This document shows, piece after piece, positions 25,209-33,284 of a stretch of 64,000 bases of DNA. The notes below the pieces were generated by a model that was not told where the DNA came from, searched no databases, and saw only the letters and a program-made list of their open reading frames with translations. Each line of letters begins with the position of its first letter. Positions within the stretch are counted from its first letter, which is position 1. Origin of the DNA: CAZEDM01 sp964511075 (GTDB lineage Bacteria > Zixibacteria > MSB-5A5 > RBG-16-43-9); the NCBI GenBank assembly GCA_964511075.1, contig CAZEDM010000005.1:62001-126000 (forward strand), written 5' to 3'. The position numbers and the translations under genes were made by a program.

Positions 25209-26585
25209 ATGATATTTGATTTTCTATTACTGTTGGGAATTTCTCTGGGTGTCTTGCTTTGGATAGGCAGAAGTTTCAAGAGGGTGGTCCTCTTCCTTGC
25301 CTTTTTCCTTCCCTTTGAGGAGTTTGTCCTGAAGTTTATTCCGGTCTCAGACCAGCTGTATTCCCTGCTGAGGTATGTAAGCGAGCTCATTCTGTTCATA
25401 ACACTAATAGCTTTGATCGTTAAAAAAATAATCGGGAGAAAGCCTTTTGTAAAAACAGCAATAGATATTCCGGTTTTGATCTTCGCCTTCACTGCTTTTT
25501 TATCCGGGCTTTTAAATCAAATTCCTCTTCTGGAAACCGTGCTTTTCCTGAGGATAGTGCTGCGCTATTATGCCTTGTATTTTCTTTTGGTCAATGTCGA
25601 ACTGGATGAGGGGTTCACTAAAAAACTCATTCGGGGACTGGTAATCATAGTTTCGCTCCAGTTCTTCATAGGACTGGCTCAGATTTTCTTTGGAAACCCG
25701 GTGAACAGCCTGCTTATGCCCAGACCTACAACTCTCAGCGTGGGAAGCTACTCCAAGGAATGGGTACTCATTCAGGGCCTCAGGGAAAAAGGTAATATTG
25801 TCTTTGGAACCTTTGGCGACACGGTTAATTTAGGCCTTTTTATCTTGGTGGTTTTCATTATAGCTATAGGCCTATATTTTAGTTTAGAAAAGCCTAACAA
25901 GAAGATGTGGTTGTTCTTCCTGCTTTCCTTTTTTACTCTTATCTTCACCTATTCCGTGGGTTTAATATTTACCTTACTCTTAAGTTTGCTGTTTTTTGCC
26001 CTGATAAAAAGGAAATGGCTTTTTGTGGCAGGTGGCTCACTTATGATTCTTCTGATCTTCACCCTGGTTACATATTTTCCAGCCGAGTTCATAGAGGTGG
26101 CTACCTCAGGTTATGCGGTTTCACCCTTGAAAAATTTCTCTGCAACCTTCTCCGCTTCTTTCCTGGAAAACATTCAAAGTAACAGGCTCTTTACCCTTAT
26201 GGAAGTACCAAGGGTAATCTTATCTCAATCTCCATTTTTTGGTTTTGGTCCCAGCTGGGGCTTGATCAAAGACAGGATCTCCAGTTACTGGCTGGGGGAT
26301 GTCTATTGGGCTCAGATACTTGGCCAGGTTGGTTTAATCGGCCTCTTAAGTTTTTTCTGGATTCTATATAGATTTTACCGCTCAGGCTGGAAGGTATACA
26401 AATATTCTGATGACTGGTTGAAAAAAGGCATTGCCCTGGGTTTCCTGGGAGTGGTGGTGGGGGTCCTCTTTTACGATTTCATTGGAGCTGCTCTGGAGAC
26501 CCGTCCTCTGGCTTTTTATTTCTGGCTGTTTGCCGGGTTAACTGAAAACTGGTCGAAATCTATTTTCTTGAGAAATACAGTATGA
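25209..26585 (+). CDS. O-antigen polymerase/ligase-like membrane protein (Wzy candidate)
   Basis: A 458-residue protein with about ten membrane helices. A larger non-membrane loop lies near residues 160-205 (GNPVNSLLMPRPTTLSVGS) and another near 290-365 with SQSPFFGFGPSWGLIKD. The GxGP motif in that periplasmic loop and the WaaL/Wzy topology support a polymerase or ligase. In this Wzx-containing locus Wzy is the natural call. Its position between glycosyltransferase genes fits. It overlaps the next gene by 4 bases. Confidence 0.82.
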   Translation: MIFDFLLLLGISLGVLLWIGRSFKRVVLFLAFFLPFEEFVLKFIPVSDQLYSLLRYVSELILFITLIALIVKKIIGRKPFVKTAIDIPVLIFAFTAFLSGLLNQIPLLETVLFLRIVLRYYALYFLLVNVELDEGFTKKLIRGLVIIVSLQFFIGLAQIFFGNPVNSLLMPRPTTLSVGSYSKEWVLIQGLREKGNIVFGTFGDTVNLGLFILVVFIIAIGLYFSLEKPNKKMWLFFLLSFFTLIFTYSVGLIFTLLLSLLFFALIKRKWLFVAGGSLMILLIFTLVTYFPAEFIEVATSGYAVSPLKNFSATFSASFLENIQSNRLFTLMEVPRVILSQSPFFGFGPSWGLIKDRISSYWLGDVYWAQILGQVGLIGLLSFFWILYRFYRSGWKVYKYSDDWLKKGIALGFLGVVVGVLFYDFIGAALETRPLAFYFWLFAGLTENWSKSIFLRNTV

Positions 26586-27664
26586 AGAAAATCTTAATGG
26601 TAGTGGGCTGGAAAGTCCAGAATGCAAAAGAGGATGACAAAAGAAAATATCCTGCTGATCTTCTTCTGCCAGACCAGAGATACTGGTTTTTCAAGCACTG
26701 GCCTGAGAATAATCAAAGAATAGACGTTATGGGTTATAAAAAAATGCCTTGGGTGAGCATGATCGAGAAGAAGTTTTTGCATTTTCATCCTTTCCAGTCC
26801 CTGAGGATTCTACCCAAGATGAGAAAATATGACCTGGTGATTTTCTTTCATTCGCAGATTGGGATACTACCGGCATTGTTCAAAACTATCTTTAAAATAA
26901 AGACTCCCCTGGTGCTTATCGATGTTGAGGGCTTGGGCAGAAAAAACAAGTGGTATATTCTGCCTGTCATAAGAAAAGCTCTGCGGGGAGTAGACCAGCT
27001 TTTCTATTTAGCCTCCATTCAAAGGGATGATTATAAGAAATACTTTCCGGAAATCGTTAAAAAAAATCAGTTCCTTCCCTTTGGCTTGGACCTGTCCAGA
27101 TTTTCTCACAATGGAGCAAAACGGGAGGATTATATCCTCTCCCTTGGCTATCAGGGCTCTGACTTCAGGGACTGGAAAACCCTGGTGAAAGCCTATGCCC
27201 GGCTGAACACCAAAACAAAGCTCTTAATCCTGGGTAAAGAAAAATTTGAGCCAGAAGAGATCGGTAACGAAGAAATCCCCTCGGGAATTGAATTTACAGG
27301 AAAAACAGACCTGGAGACCCTGAACCTAATAACCTCTAAGGCAAGATTCATAGTTCTTCCCCTGCCGGAGAGAAGACATGCCTTTGCCCAGATGACTTTG
27401 CTTGGCTGCATGGCTATGGGAAAGGGGATAATTGTCTCCAGGGTATCCAGCATAACAGATTATCTCATAGATGAAAAGGAGGCTCTTTTAGTTGAACCTT
27501 ATGAACCTGTGGCCCTGGCTCAGAAGATGCGACTCCTTTTAGACAATCCGAATTTAGCAGAAAAGTTAGGCCAACGGGCAAAAACAAAAGTGGAAAAAAA
27601 TTTCACAGAAGAGAACATGACAAAAATTATACATCAGAAATTAAAGGCTGAGAATCTGATCTGA
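26582..27664 (+). CDS. GT4-family glycosyltransferase
   Basis: A 360-residue GT-B enzyme without the cysteine-rich insertion. The C-terminal half has DYILSLGYQGSDFRDWKTLVKA, LLILGKEKF, FTGKTDLETLNLI and the donor-site region LPLPERRHAFAQMTLLGCMAMGKGIIVSR, in which the usual EA motif is replaced by a less typical MTLLGCMAMG. A C-terminal AQKMRLLLDNPNLAEKLGQ helix is typical of GT4. Acceptor and donor are unknown. The gene is followed by a 192-base gap, the first real break in the operon. Confidence 0.8.
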   Translation: MKKILMVVGWKVQNAKEDDKRKYPADLLLPDQRYWFFKHWPENNQRIDVMGYKKMPWVSMIEKKFLHFHPFQSLRILPKMRKYDLVIFFHSQIGILPALFKTIFKIKTPLVLIDVEGLGRKNKWYILPVIRKALRGVDQLFYLASIQRDDYKKYFPEIVKKNQFLPFGLDLSRFSHNGAKREDYILSLGYQGSDFRDWKTLVKAYARLNTKTKLLILGKEKFEPEEIGNEEIPSGIEFTGKTDLETLNLITSKARFIVLPLPERRHAFAQMTLLGCMAMGKGIIVSRVSSITDYLIDEKEALLVEPYEPVALAQKMRLLLDNPNLAEKLGQRAKTKVEKNFTEENMTKIIHQKLKAENLI

Positions 27665-27856
27665 GGAAATCAATTGCCCAGAGATGTCCCAGTATATAAA
27701 CCTTTAATTCATAAGTGAAATAAATTATGAGGCTGTCGATATTAGAAATCAGCGGGGGTTTAACATCTTCTAAGGTGAATCGGAAAAGAATCTTACCCAA
27801 GAAGCTTGTTTTGAGGAGCTGAGGCATAAATCGTTTTTTCTGTTAGAGGAAGAGGT
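27665..27856 (+). promoter_or_regulatory. Intergenic segment with a degenerate copy of the leader upstream region
   Basis: No ORF. Its 5' part (GAGGAAATCAATTGCC and CTTTAATTCATAAGTGAAAT) resembles the start of the 31227 gap (GAGGAAATAATTGC and CTTTAATTCGTGAAAT). Its 3' part, GAGGCATAAATCGTTTTTTC near 27820, resembles the sigma-54 site at 31365, but the -12 GC is replaced by TT. It looks like a decayed or incomplete relative of the two full leaders, so promoter activity is doubtful. Confidence 0.4.
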
Positions 27857-29092
27857 ATGAAGATTCTCTTTGTAAACAAATATTACCATCCCAGCGGGGG
27901 TCCGGAAACGGTAATGCTACAGACCAGGGAGAAATTGGAATCTTTAGGGAATGAAGTCGTCTTTTTCTCCATGCAGCATCCCCGAAACCTTGAGACCCCT
28001 TACTCCAAGTATTTCGTTTGCAATGTGGATTATAACGGCTCCAATTCCCTTTTGAACAAAGCCAAGATGTCTTTGAATATATTCTACTCCCTGGAGGCAA
28101 GGAGGAAAATGGAGCTGCTTCTGGAAGAGGAGAAGCCGGATCTGGCTCACCTGCACAATATCTATCATCAGATCTCCCCTTCCATCCTGCCGGTTTTAAA
28201 GAAGAAAGGCATTCCGGTGGTTATGACGCTGCACGATTTCAAACTGGTCTGTCCCAACTATACTCTCCTTCGAGAGGGCGATCCCTGCGAGAGCTGCGAG
28301 GGGAAACATTTTTACAAAGCGGTTATTCATAAATGCGTGAAGGACTCCTACTGGAAGAGCCTGGTATGTTCCCTGGAAATGTATTTTCATCGATTCCTGA
28401 AAATCTATAAAAACCACGTGGATGCCTTCATAACTTTAAGCGAGTTCTCCAGAGAGAAAATGGTTCAATACGGATTGCCAGAGAAAAAAACATTGTGTCT
28501 GCCCAATTATGTCGACCTGCCCTCAAACGGCGCTGGTGAAAATCCCGGAAAGTATATCCTCTTCTTGGGCAGGCTTTCCGAGAAAAACGGGATTATGACC
28601 CTGCTCCAGGCTATGGAAAAACTAAAAGGAGTTCCCTTAATAGTGGCAGGCGAAGGTGAACTGCTTCCGGTTTTAAAACAATTTGTTAAAAATAAAAAAA
28701 TGGACAATGTGACCTTTACTGGATTTTTAAATGGGACAAAGCTTGAAGAGACTATTGAGAATTCCATGTTTTTGGTCTTCCCTGCAATCTGTTATCACAA
28801 CTGCCCTATGTCCGTGCTTGAGTCCTTTGCCCATGATAAGCCGGTCATAGGCTCTAACTTAGGAAGTATTCCTGAGCTAATCGATGATGGCATTGACGGC
28901 CTTCTGTTCGAGCCCAAAAACACGGAGGACTTAGCGGAAAAGATCGGTTATCTGTATAATCACCCGCTTCTGGCACGCAAGATGGGTGTCTCTGCCCGGA
29001 AGAAAGTCGAACAGAGATACTCGAAGGAGGGGTATTACAATAGGCTTTCGGATTTATATAATAGACTTATCAGAAAAGGGGGGGTAAGTTGA
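27857..29092 (+). CDS. GT4-family glycosyltransferase (CxxC-containing)
   Basis: A 411-residue GT-B enzyme. The N-domain starts MKILFVNKYYHPSGGPETV. A cysteine-containing insertion near 130-165 (KLVCPNYTLL, PCESCEG, IHKCVKD) is of a kind known in many GT4 enzymes of O-antigen loci. The C-domain has FLGRLSEKNGIMTLLQAM, VAGEGELLP, CYHNCPMSVLESFAHDKPVI with the donor-binding E-F-A, and GSIPELIDDGIDGLLFEP. ATG with GAGGAAGAGGT upstream. It overlaps the radical SAM gene by 4 bases. Confidence 0.88.
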   Translation: MKILFVNKYYHPSGGPETVMLQTREKLESLGNEVVFFSMQHPRNLETPYSKYFVCNVDYNGSNSLLNKAKMSLNIFYSLEARRKMELLLEEEKPDLAHLHNIYHQISPSILPVLKKKGIPVVMTLHDFKLVCPNYTLLREGDPCESCEGKHFYKAVIHKCVKDSYWKSLVCSLEMYFHRFLKIYKNHVDAFITLSEFSREKMVQYGLPEKKTLCLPNYVDLPSNGAGENPGKYILFLGRLSEKNGIMTLLQAMEKLKGVPLIVAGEGELLPVLKQFVKNKKMDNVTFTGFLNGTKLEETIENSMFLVFPAICYHNCPMSVLESFAHDKPVIGSNLGSIPELIDDGIDGLLFEPKNTEDLAEKIGYLYNHPLLARKMGVSARKKVEQRYSKEGYYNRLSDLYNRLIRKGGVS

Positions 29093-30156
29093 AAGTCAAA
29101 GAGGCAACCATTGCTGTAACCCACAGGTGCAATCTGCGCTGCCAGACCTGTGAGCTCTGGCAGAGAAAGGATAACCATTATCTTCTACCACAGGATTACC
29201 ATAATCTTCCGTCTTCTCTTGCCCGGATAAATCTGGTGGGAGGAGAACCTTTCCTCAGAGAAGATCTTCTGGAGATAATCGGGATTCTGAAAGAACGCTG
29301 CCCGAAGGTGAAAATAACAGTTACCACCAACGGAGTACTGACCAGGTTAATCGAGGAGAAGGTCAAAAAGATGTCCGGGATCGGATTGAAGATCTCAATC
29401 AACGGCGTACAAGATTCCCACGATAAAATCTGCGGGGTAAGGGGAGCATTCACCAAGGCGATTCAAACTATCCAGAGGCTGAAGTCCCTGGGATTGAAGA
29501 AACTGAGCATTACCACTACTGCTTCAAGGCTGAATCAGGAATCTTTGTTTCAGGTGAAAAAATTATCGGACCACCTCAAGATCGGATTTGACTGCTCAGT
29601 TCATAATGTATCCGAGATAGTCTTTGGAGACCAGAAGGAGCTTTTGCCCCAGCCGGATTCATTAAAAAGGGAGCTCGAGAAAACCAGGGATTCGTATCTG
29701 AGTAAGTTTAAGCCGAAAGAATGGGTTAAAGCTTATTCGGTGAATACATTGATAGACTTCCTTGAAGGAAGACCGCTCTCCGTCAGATGTCTGGCAGGCT
29801 CGGCCTCTTTTTTTCTGCAACCCAACGGAGATATCTACCCCTGTAAGGTCCTGAACCTGAAGATGGGAAACATCAAACAGGGAGATTTAGAGGAGATTTT
29901 AGAAAATAACGAGCATATCAAAGAAGCTGGGAAATTCTGCAATCAAAAAAACTGTTTGCGCTCTACCATGACTTATAATCACAAGAGAATCTCGGTAAAA
30001 CCTCTGTTCTGGGCTTTAAGCCACAAGCTCAGATCTGAGCTTTTAAAACTTTCAGGCAATTCCAATGGAAACAGACACAAAAGTGGTATTTATATAAAAG
30101 AAGAAAGACATATTGAAAACAATCCAAAAAGTAAAATGGAAGTTTTAGGGGGGTAA
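29089..30156 (+). CDS. Radical SAM enzyme with truncated SPASM/twitch-type C-terminus (copy 1)
   Basis: A 355-residue protein. The radical SAM [4Fe-4S] motif is C14-x3-C18-x2-C21 in THRCNLRCQTCELW. The GGEP motif is in LVGGEPFLRED near 54. C-terminal cysteines occur in SVRCLAGSASFFL, GDIYPCKVL and FCNQKNCLRS, four in all, enough for one auxiliary cluster. Such enzymes modify peptides or sugars by radical chemistry. The start is TTG overlapping the preceding stop. It is about 30% similar by eye to the next gene. What a radical SAM pair does in a polysaccharide operon is not established; sugar dehydrogenation or epimerisation, or peptide modification, are options. Confidence 0.85.
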   Translation: MKVKEATIAVTHRCNLRCQTCELWQRKDNHYLLPQDYHNLPSSLARINLVGGEPFLREDLLEIIGILKERCPKVKITVTTNGVLTRLIEEKVKKMSGIGLKISINGVQDSHDKICGVRGAFTKAIQTIQRLKSLGLKKLSITTTASRLNQESLFQVKKLSDHLKIGFDCSVHNVSEIVFGDQKELLPQPDSLKRELEKTRDSYLSKFKPKEWVKAYSVNTLIDFLEGRPLSVRCLAGSASFFLQPNGDIYPCKVLNLKMGNIKQGDLEEILENNEHIKEAGKFCNQKNCLRSTMTYNHKRISVKPLFWALSHKLRSELLKLSGNSNGNRHKSGIYIKEERHIENNPKSKMEVLGG

Positions 30157-30158
30157 TT

Positions 30159-31226
30159 ATGTACAGGAATACAGAGCTGGCTATAATGCCAACTTACAGG
30201 TGTAATGCTCGATGTCAGATGTGCCACATCTGGAAGTATCCCAGCCGGATGTCGGAGGAGATAACTCCTGAGGATATAAAGAAACTACCTCAGGGCTTTG
30301 CCCGCATCAATATCGGCGGAGGAGAACCAACCTTACGCCGGGATATTTCTGAGATCGTAGATATTCTCTCGGAGAAGGCGGAAAATCTCGAGATCAGCAC
30401 CAACGGTTACTTCACAGAGCGATTAATCGCTATTGCTAGAAAGCATCCACAGATAAGAATCAGGATCAGCCTGGAGGGCCGCTCCGAGAAAAACAACGAA
30501 ATAAGGGGAATAAGAAATGGGTATGAGCGTGCCATGAGAAGCATGCAGGGTTTAAAGGAAAGGGGCATAAAAGATATAGGTTTTGCCTTGACTATCTCAC
30601 ATCGCAACGCAGATGAAGTGACCAAGCTATATCATATATGTTCCGACCTGGGGGTCGAGTTTAGCCAGTGCGTGGTGCATGATGCCTGGCAGTTCAGGGT
30701 GCCAGATAATATCATAGAGGATAAGGAAAGAGTTGTAAATCAGATTAAAAATTTCATTCGGGAATTACTCCGTTCAAAAAGAAGGGAACTGCCTTTAAGG
30801 ATTAAAGATTGGTATCGAGCTTATCTAAACAGGGGATTTATAAATTTCATTAATGGCGATAAAAGGCTTCTACCCTGTGGTGCTGGAACAGATATAGTTT
30901 TCATCGACCCCTATAGGGAGGTCTACCCCTGTAACGCCCTCTCTGAATCGATGGGCAACATAAGAAAAAACAGTTTCGAGCAGATCTGGAATAGCCCTCG
31001 AGCAAATGAGGTTCGGGGAATGGTCTCTAAATGCCAAAGGAACTGCTGGATGGTGGGAACCTCAAGGCCTGCTATAAAGAAGAACCTGAGGACCGCAAGC
31101 CATTGGGTTTTAAAAAACAAGCTTAGGCTTTTCTGGGGTAAAGATGTGCTCTGGGATTTAGGCAATGGGGATAAAACTCAACCAAAAGAGGAAAAGGAAC
31201 ACTGTTATCAAATGATACATTCTTAG
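30159..31226 (+). CDS. Radical SAM enzyme with truncated SPASM/twitch-type C-terminus (copy 2)
   Basis: A 355-residue paralogue of the preceding gene. The cluster motif is C15-x3-C19-x2-C22 in TYRCNARCQMCHIW, followed by NIGGGEPTLRRD near 48-59. The C-terminal cysteines are in LLPCGAGTDIVF, REVYPCNAL and SKCQRNCWM, matching the arrangement in copy 1. The two genes have equal length, are separated by 2 bases and clearly arose by duplication. A partner such as a precursor peptide gene was looked for on both sides and not found. It is the last gene before the second leader. Confidence 0.85.
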   Translation: MYRNTELAIMPTYRCNARCQMCHIWKYPSRMSEEITPEDIKKLPQGFARINIGGGEPTLRRDISEIVDILSEKAENLEISTNGYFTERLIAIARKHPQIRIRISLEGRSEKNNEIRGIRNGYERAMRSMQGLKERGIKDIGFALTISHRNADEVTKLYHICSDLGVEFSQCVVHDAWQFRVPDNIIEDKERVVNQIKNFIRELLRSKRRELPLRIKDWYRAYLNRGFINFINGDKRLLPCGAGTDIVFIDPYREVYPCNALSESMGNIRKNSFEQIWNSPRANEVRGMVSKCQRNCWMVGTSRPAIKKNLRTASHWVLKNKLRLFWGKDVLWDLGNGDKTQPKEEKEHCYQMIHS

Positions 31227-31364
31227 AGGAAATAATTGCTTTAATTCGTGAAATAAATTCCTTTTTTTGAGCAGAGCAGGAGGGTGTTTTCCTAAAATTT
31301 CTCAAATCTTAACTTATTGGTATTGAAGGGATTATCTATATACCTGAGAGAAGTTCTCCTTTGG

Positions 31365-31379
31365 GGCATATCGTTTGCT
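31365..31379 (+). promoter_or_regulatory. Sigma-54-type promoter of the heptose/polysaccharide operon
   Basis: GGCATATCGTTTGCT has GG at 31365-31366 and GC at 31377-31378, separated by ten bases. It is preceded by TTGG. It equals the site at 14431 in spacing and in the GGCATA start. Transcription would begin near 31390. Confidence 0.7.
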
Positions 31380-31389
31380 TAAAAATTGA

Positions 31390-31617
31390 ACAAAATAAGG
31401 TCAAGATTTTTTAAGATGTGACGAATTAAAACAAAAGGAAAAGCGATGTCCCAGGAAGGGACTAAAATAAGGATTAAAGCCTGTACTGAAAGAAAGGAAT
31501 CGGACAGGCAAAGCTGGAAGCTGAATATATACTGCCGGAGAGTAAAAAGGGGGGTTTTACAGCACATTCACGGTTTTCCATTCAATCTGAGTCTTATAGC
31601 AGTAATGATTAAACTTT
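31390..31617 (+). promoter_or_regulatory. Structured 5' leader B, related to leader A
   Basis: About 228 bases without an ORF. The order of elements is as in leader A: TTGAACAAAAT, AAGATTTTTT, the hairpin GTCCCAGGAAGGGAC (31448-31462), the helix GCCTGT/ACAGGC (31479-31484 with 31504-31509) enclosing CTGA/TCGG, AGCTGGAAGCT, GCCGGAGA and GTAAAAAGGGGGGTTTTAC (31542-31560). The first hairpin starts 71 bases after the -12 GC here and 69 in leader A. No SD is visible before the ATG of the next gene, so the leader may affect translation. Confidence 0.65.
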
Positions 31618-32592
31618 ATGTTTAATAATAAAATGCGCTATTTCGTTACCGGTGGTGCCGGGTTTATAGGAAGCCATCTGGTGGATAAGCTAATCCAGAG
31701 AGGAGAAGTTACGGTCTATGATAACCTCTCCTCAGGGAAAATCGAATTCATCTCACACCACCTTGGAAAACCGGAGTTTGAATTTATACAAAAAGATTTA
31801 TTGGCTCTGGAAGATTTAAAGGATGTAATAAAGGACCATGATATAGTTTTACATTTAGCTGCTAATCCGGATGCCCGCTTAGGCTTAGAAAACACGCGAC
31901 TGGATCTAGAACAGGAGACCGTGGCTACTTATAATGTCTTAGAGGCGATGAGGGAAAACGGGATAAAGAAGATAGTCTTCTCCTCAAGCGGAACTATTTA
32001 TGGTGAAACACCAGTCATCCCTCTGCCTGAAGATTATGGACCGGTTCTCCCCATCTCTCTTTATGGAGCAGGAAAAGTAGCCTCTGAAGCCTTGATCTCT
32101 GCTTTTTGTCACTCTTTTGGGATACAAAGCTGGATATTTCGCTTTGCCAATATTGTTGGCCCCAGAGGAACCCATGGGGTGATCTTCGATTTCATTCATA
32201 AACTAAAAACAAATCCAGAGGAGTTAGAGATACTGGGAGATGGCACCCAGGAAAAACCATATCTCTCGGTAGAGGATTGTGTGGATGGAATTCTCTTTGG
32301 TTTTGAGAATTCAGATGAAAAGGTGAATTTCTTCAACCTGAGTTGCGAGTCTACAACCCGGGTGAGCACTATAGCTAAAATGGTGGTGGAGGAAATGGGG
32401 TTGGAGAATGTTAAACTTAGATACACAGGTGGTGACAGGGGCTGGCCCGGGGATGTTCCCCAGGTAAGATTCGATATCCAGAAGATAAAAAGTTTAAGCT
32501 GGAGACCAAAGCTTTCCTCTGACCAGGCGGTTTTAAAAGCAATAAAGGAACTTGTTCGGGAAATCGTGGAGGAGAAAGTATGCAGATGGTGA
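31618..32592 (+). CDS. NAD-dependent sugar epimerase/dehydratase (GalE-like extended SDR)
   Basis: A 324-residue SDR protein. It has TGGAGFIGSHLVDKLI near 9-24, LHLAANPDAR near 80, SSSGTIYGE near 121 and the catalytic pair in YGAGK near 146-150. The C-terminal pattern WRPKLSSDQAVLKAIKELV is typical of UDP-sugar 4-epimerases and GDP-sugar enzymes. The first ATG lacks an SD and a second in-frame ATG lies five codons later, so the start is uncertain. As first gene of the heptose operon it may epimerise or modify the heptose nucleotide or a separate hexose. Confidence 0.82.
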   Translation: MFNNKMRYFVTGGAGFIGSHLVDKLIQRGEVTVYDNLSSGKIEFISHHLGKPEFEFIQKDLLALEDLKDVIKDHDIVLHLAANPDARLGLENTRLDLEQETVATYNVLEAMRENGIKKIVFSSSGTIYGETPVIPLPEDYGPVLPISLYGAGKVASEALISAFCHSFGIQSWIFRFANIVGPRGTHGVIFDFIHKLKTNPEELEILGDGTQEKPYLSVEDCVDGILFGFENSDEKVNFFNLSCESTTRVSTIAKMVVEEMGLENVKLRYTGGDRGWPGDVPQVRFDIQKIKSLSWRPKLSSDQAVLKAIKELVREIVEEKVCRW

Positions 32593-33284
32593 TCTTAGCA
32601 GGAGGCTTAGCCACAAGGCTGAGGCCCTTGACATCCGATATCCCCAAGTCAATGATAAAAATAGCGGGGAGACCTTTTCTGGAACATCAGTTAGAGCTTC
32701 TGAAGGAGTATGAGATAAAAGACATTCTTCTTTGCCTGGGATATAAGGGTGAGCTGATTAAAGACTATTTTGGAGATGGAGGAAAATTTGGAGTCAGACT
32801 CTCCTACAGTCTCGACGGAGAAAAACTTTTGGGAACCGCTGGAGCTCTTAAAAAAGCATTTAAGCTCTTGGAGGAAAACTTCTTCTTGATGTACGGGGAT
32901 TCATACCTGCCTTATGACTATCAAGACATTGAGAAATTTTTCAAAAGCTCAGACAGACTTTCTCTGATGACGGTCTATAAAAATCAGAACCGGTTTGACA
33001 AAAGCAATGTGATAATCCAAGACGGAATAATAAAAGCTTATGATAAGACCATGGAAAGCGAAAAACTTGAATATATCGATGCGGGGCTCTCCATCCTCAG
33101 AAAAGAAGTTTTGAATTTAGCGCCTTCAGATGAGCCTTATGATTTACAGGAGCTCTATAAGATCCTTGTCTCCCAAGAGGAGATCTCTGCCTATGAGGTC
33201 AAACAGAGGTTCTACCAGATAGGCTCAATCGAGGGGTTAGAGGAGTTTAAGGAATTAGTTGAAAGGGGGGTAAGAACAGTATGA
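32580..33284 (+). CDS. hddC: D-glycero-alpha-D-manno-heptose 1-phosphate guanylyltransferase (HddC-like)
   Basis: A 234-residue nucleotidyltransferase. It begins MQMVILAGGLATRLRPLTSD with the sugar-nucleotide signature, followed by PKSMIKIAGRPFLEHQLELL, LLGTAGALKKA and MYGDSYLP, typical of the HddC/ManC-like group. It would activate heptose 1-phosphate to GDP-heptose. Family members also include mannose-1-phosphate guanylyltransferases; the neighbours hddA, gmhA and gmhB decide the call. It overlaps the epimerase gene by 13 bases. Confidence 0.85.
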   Translation: MQMVILAGGLATRLRPLTSDIPKSMIKIAGRPFLEHQLELLKEYEIKDILLCLGYKGELIKDYFGDGGKFGVRLSYSLDGEKLLGTAGALKKAFKLLEENFFLMYGDSYLPYDYQDIEKFFKSSDRLSLMTVYKNQNRFDKSNVIIQDGIIKAYDKTMESEKLEYIDAGLSILRKEVLNLAPSDEPYDLQELYKILVSQEEISAYEVKQRFYQIGSIEGLEEFKELVERGVRTV

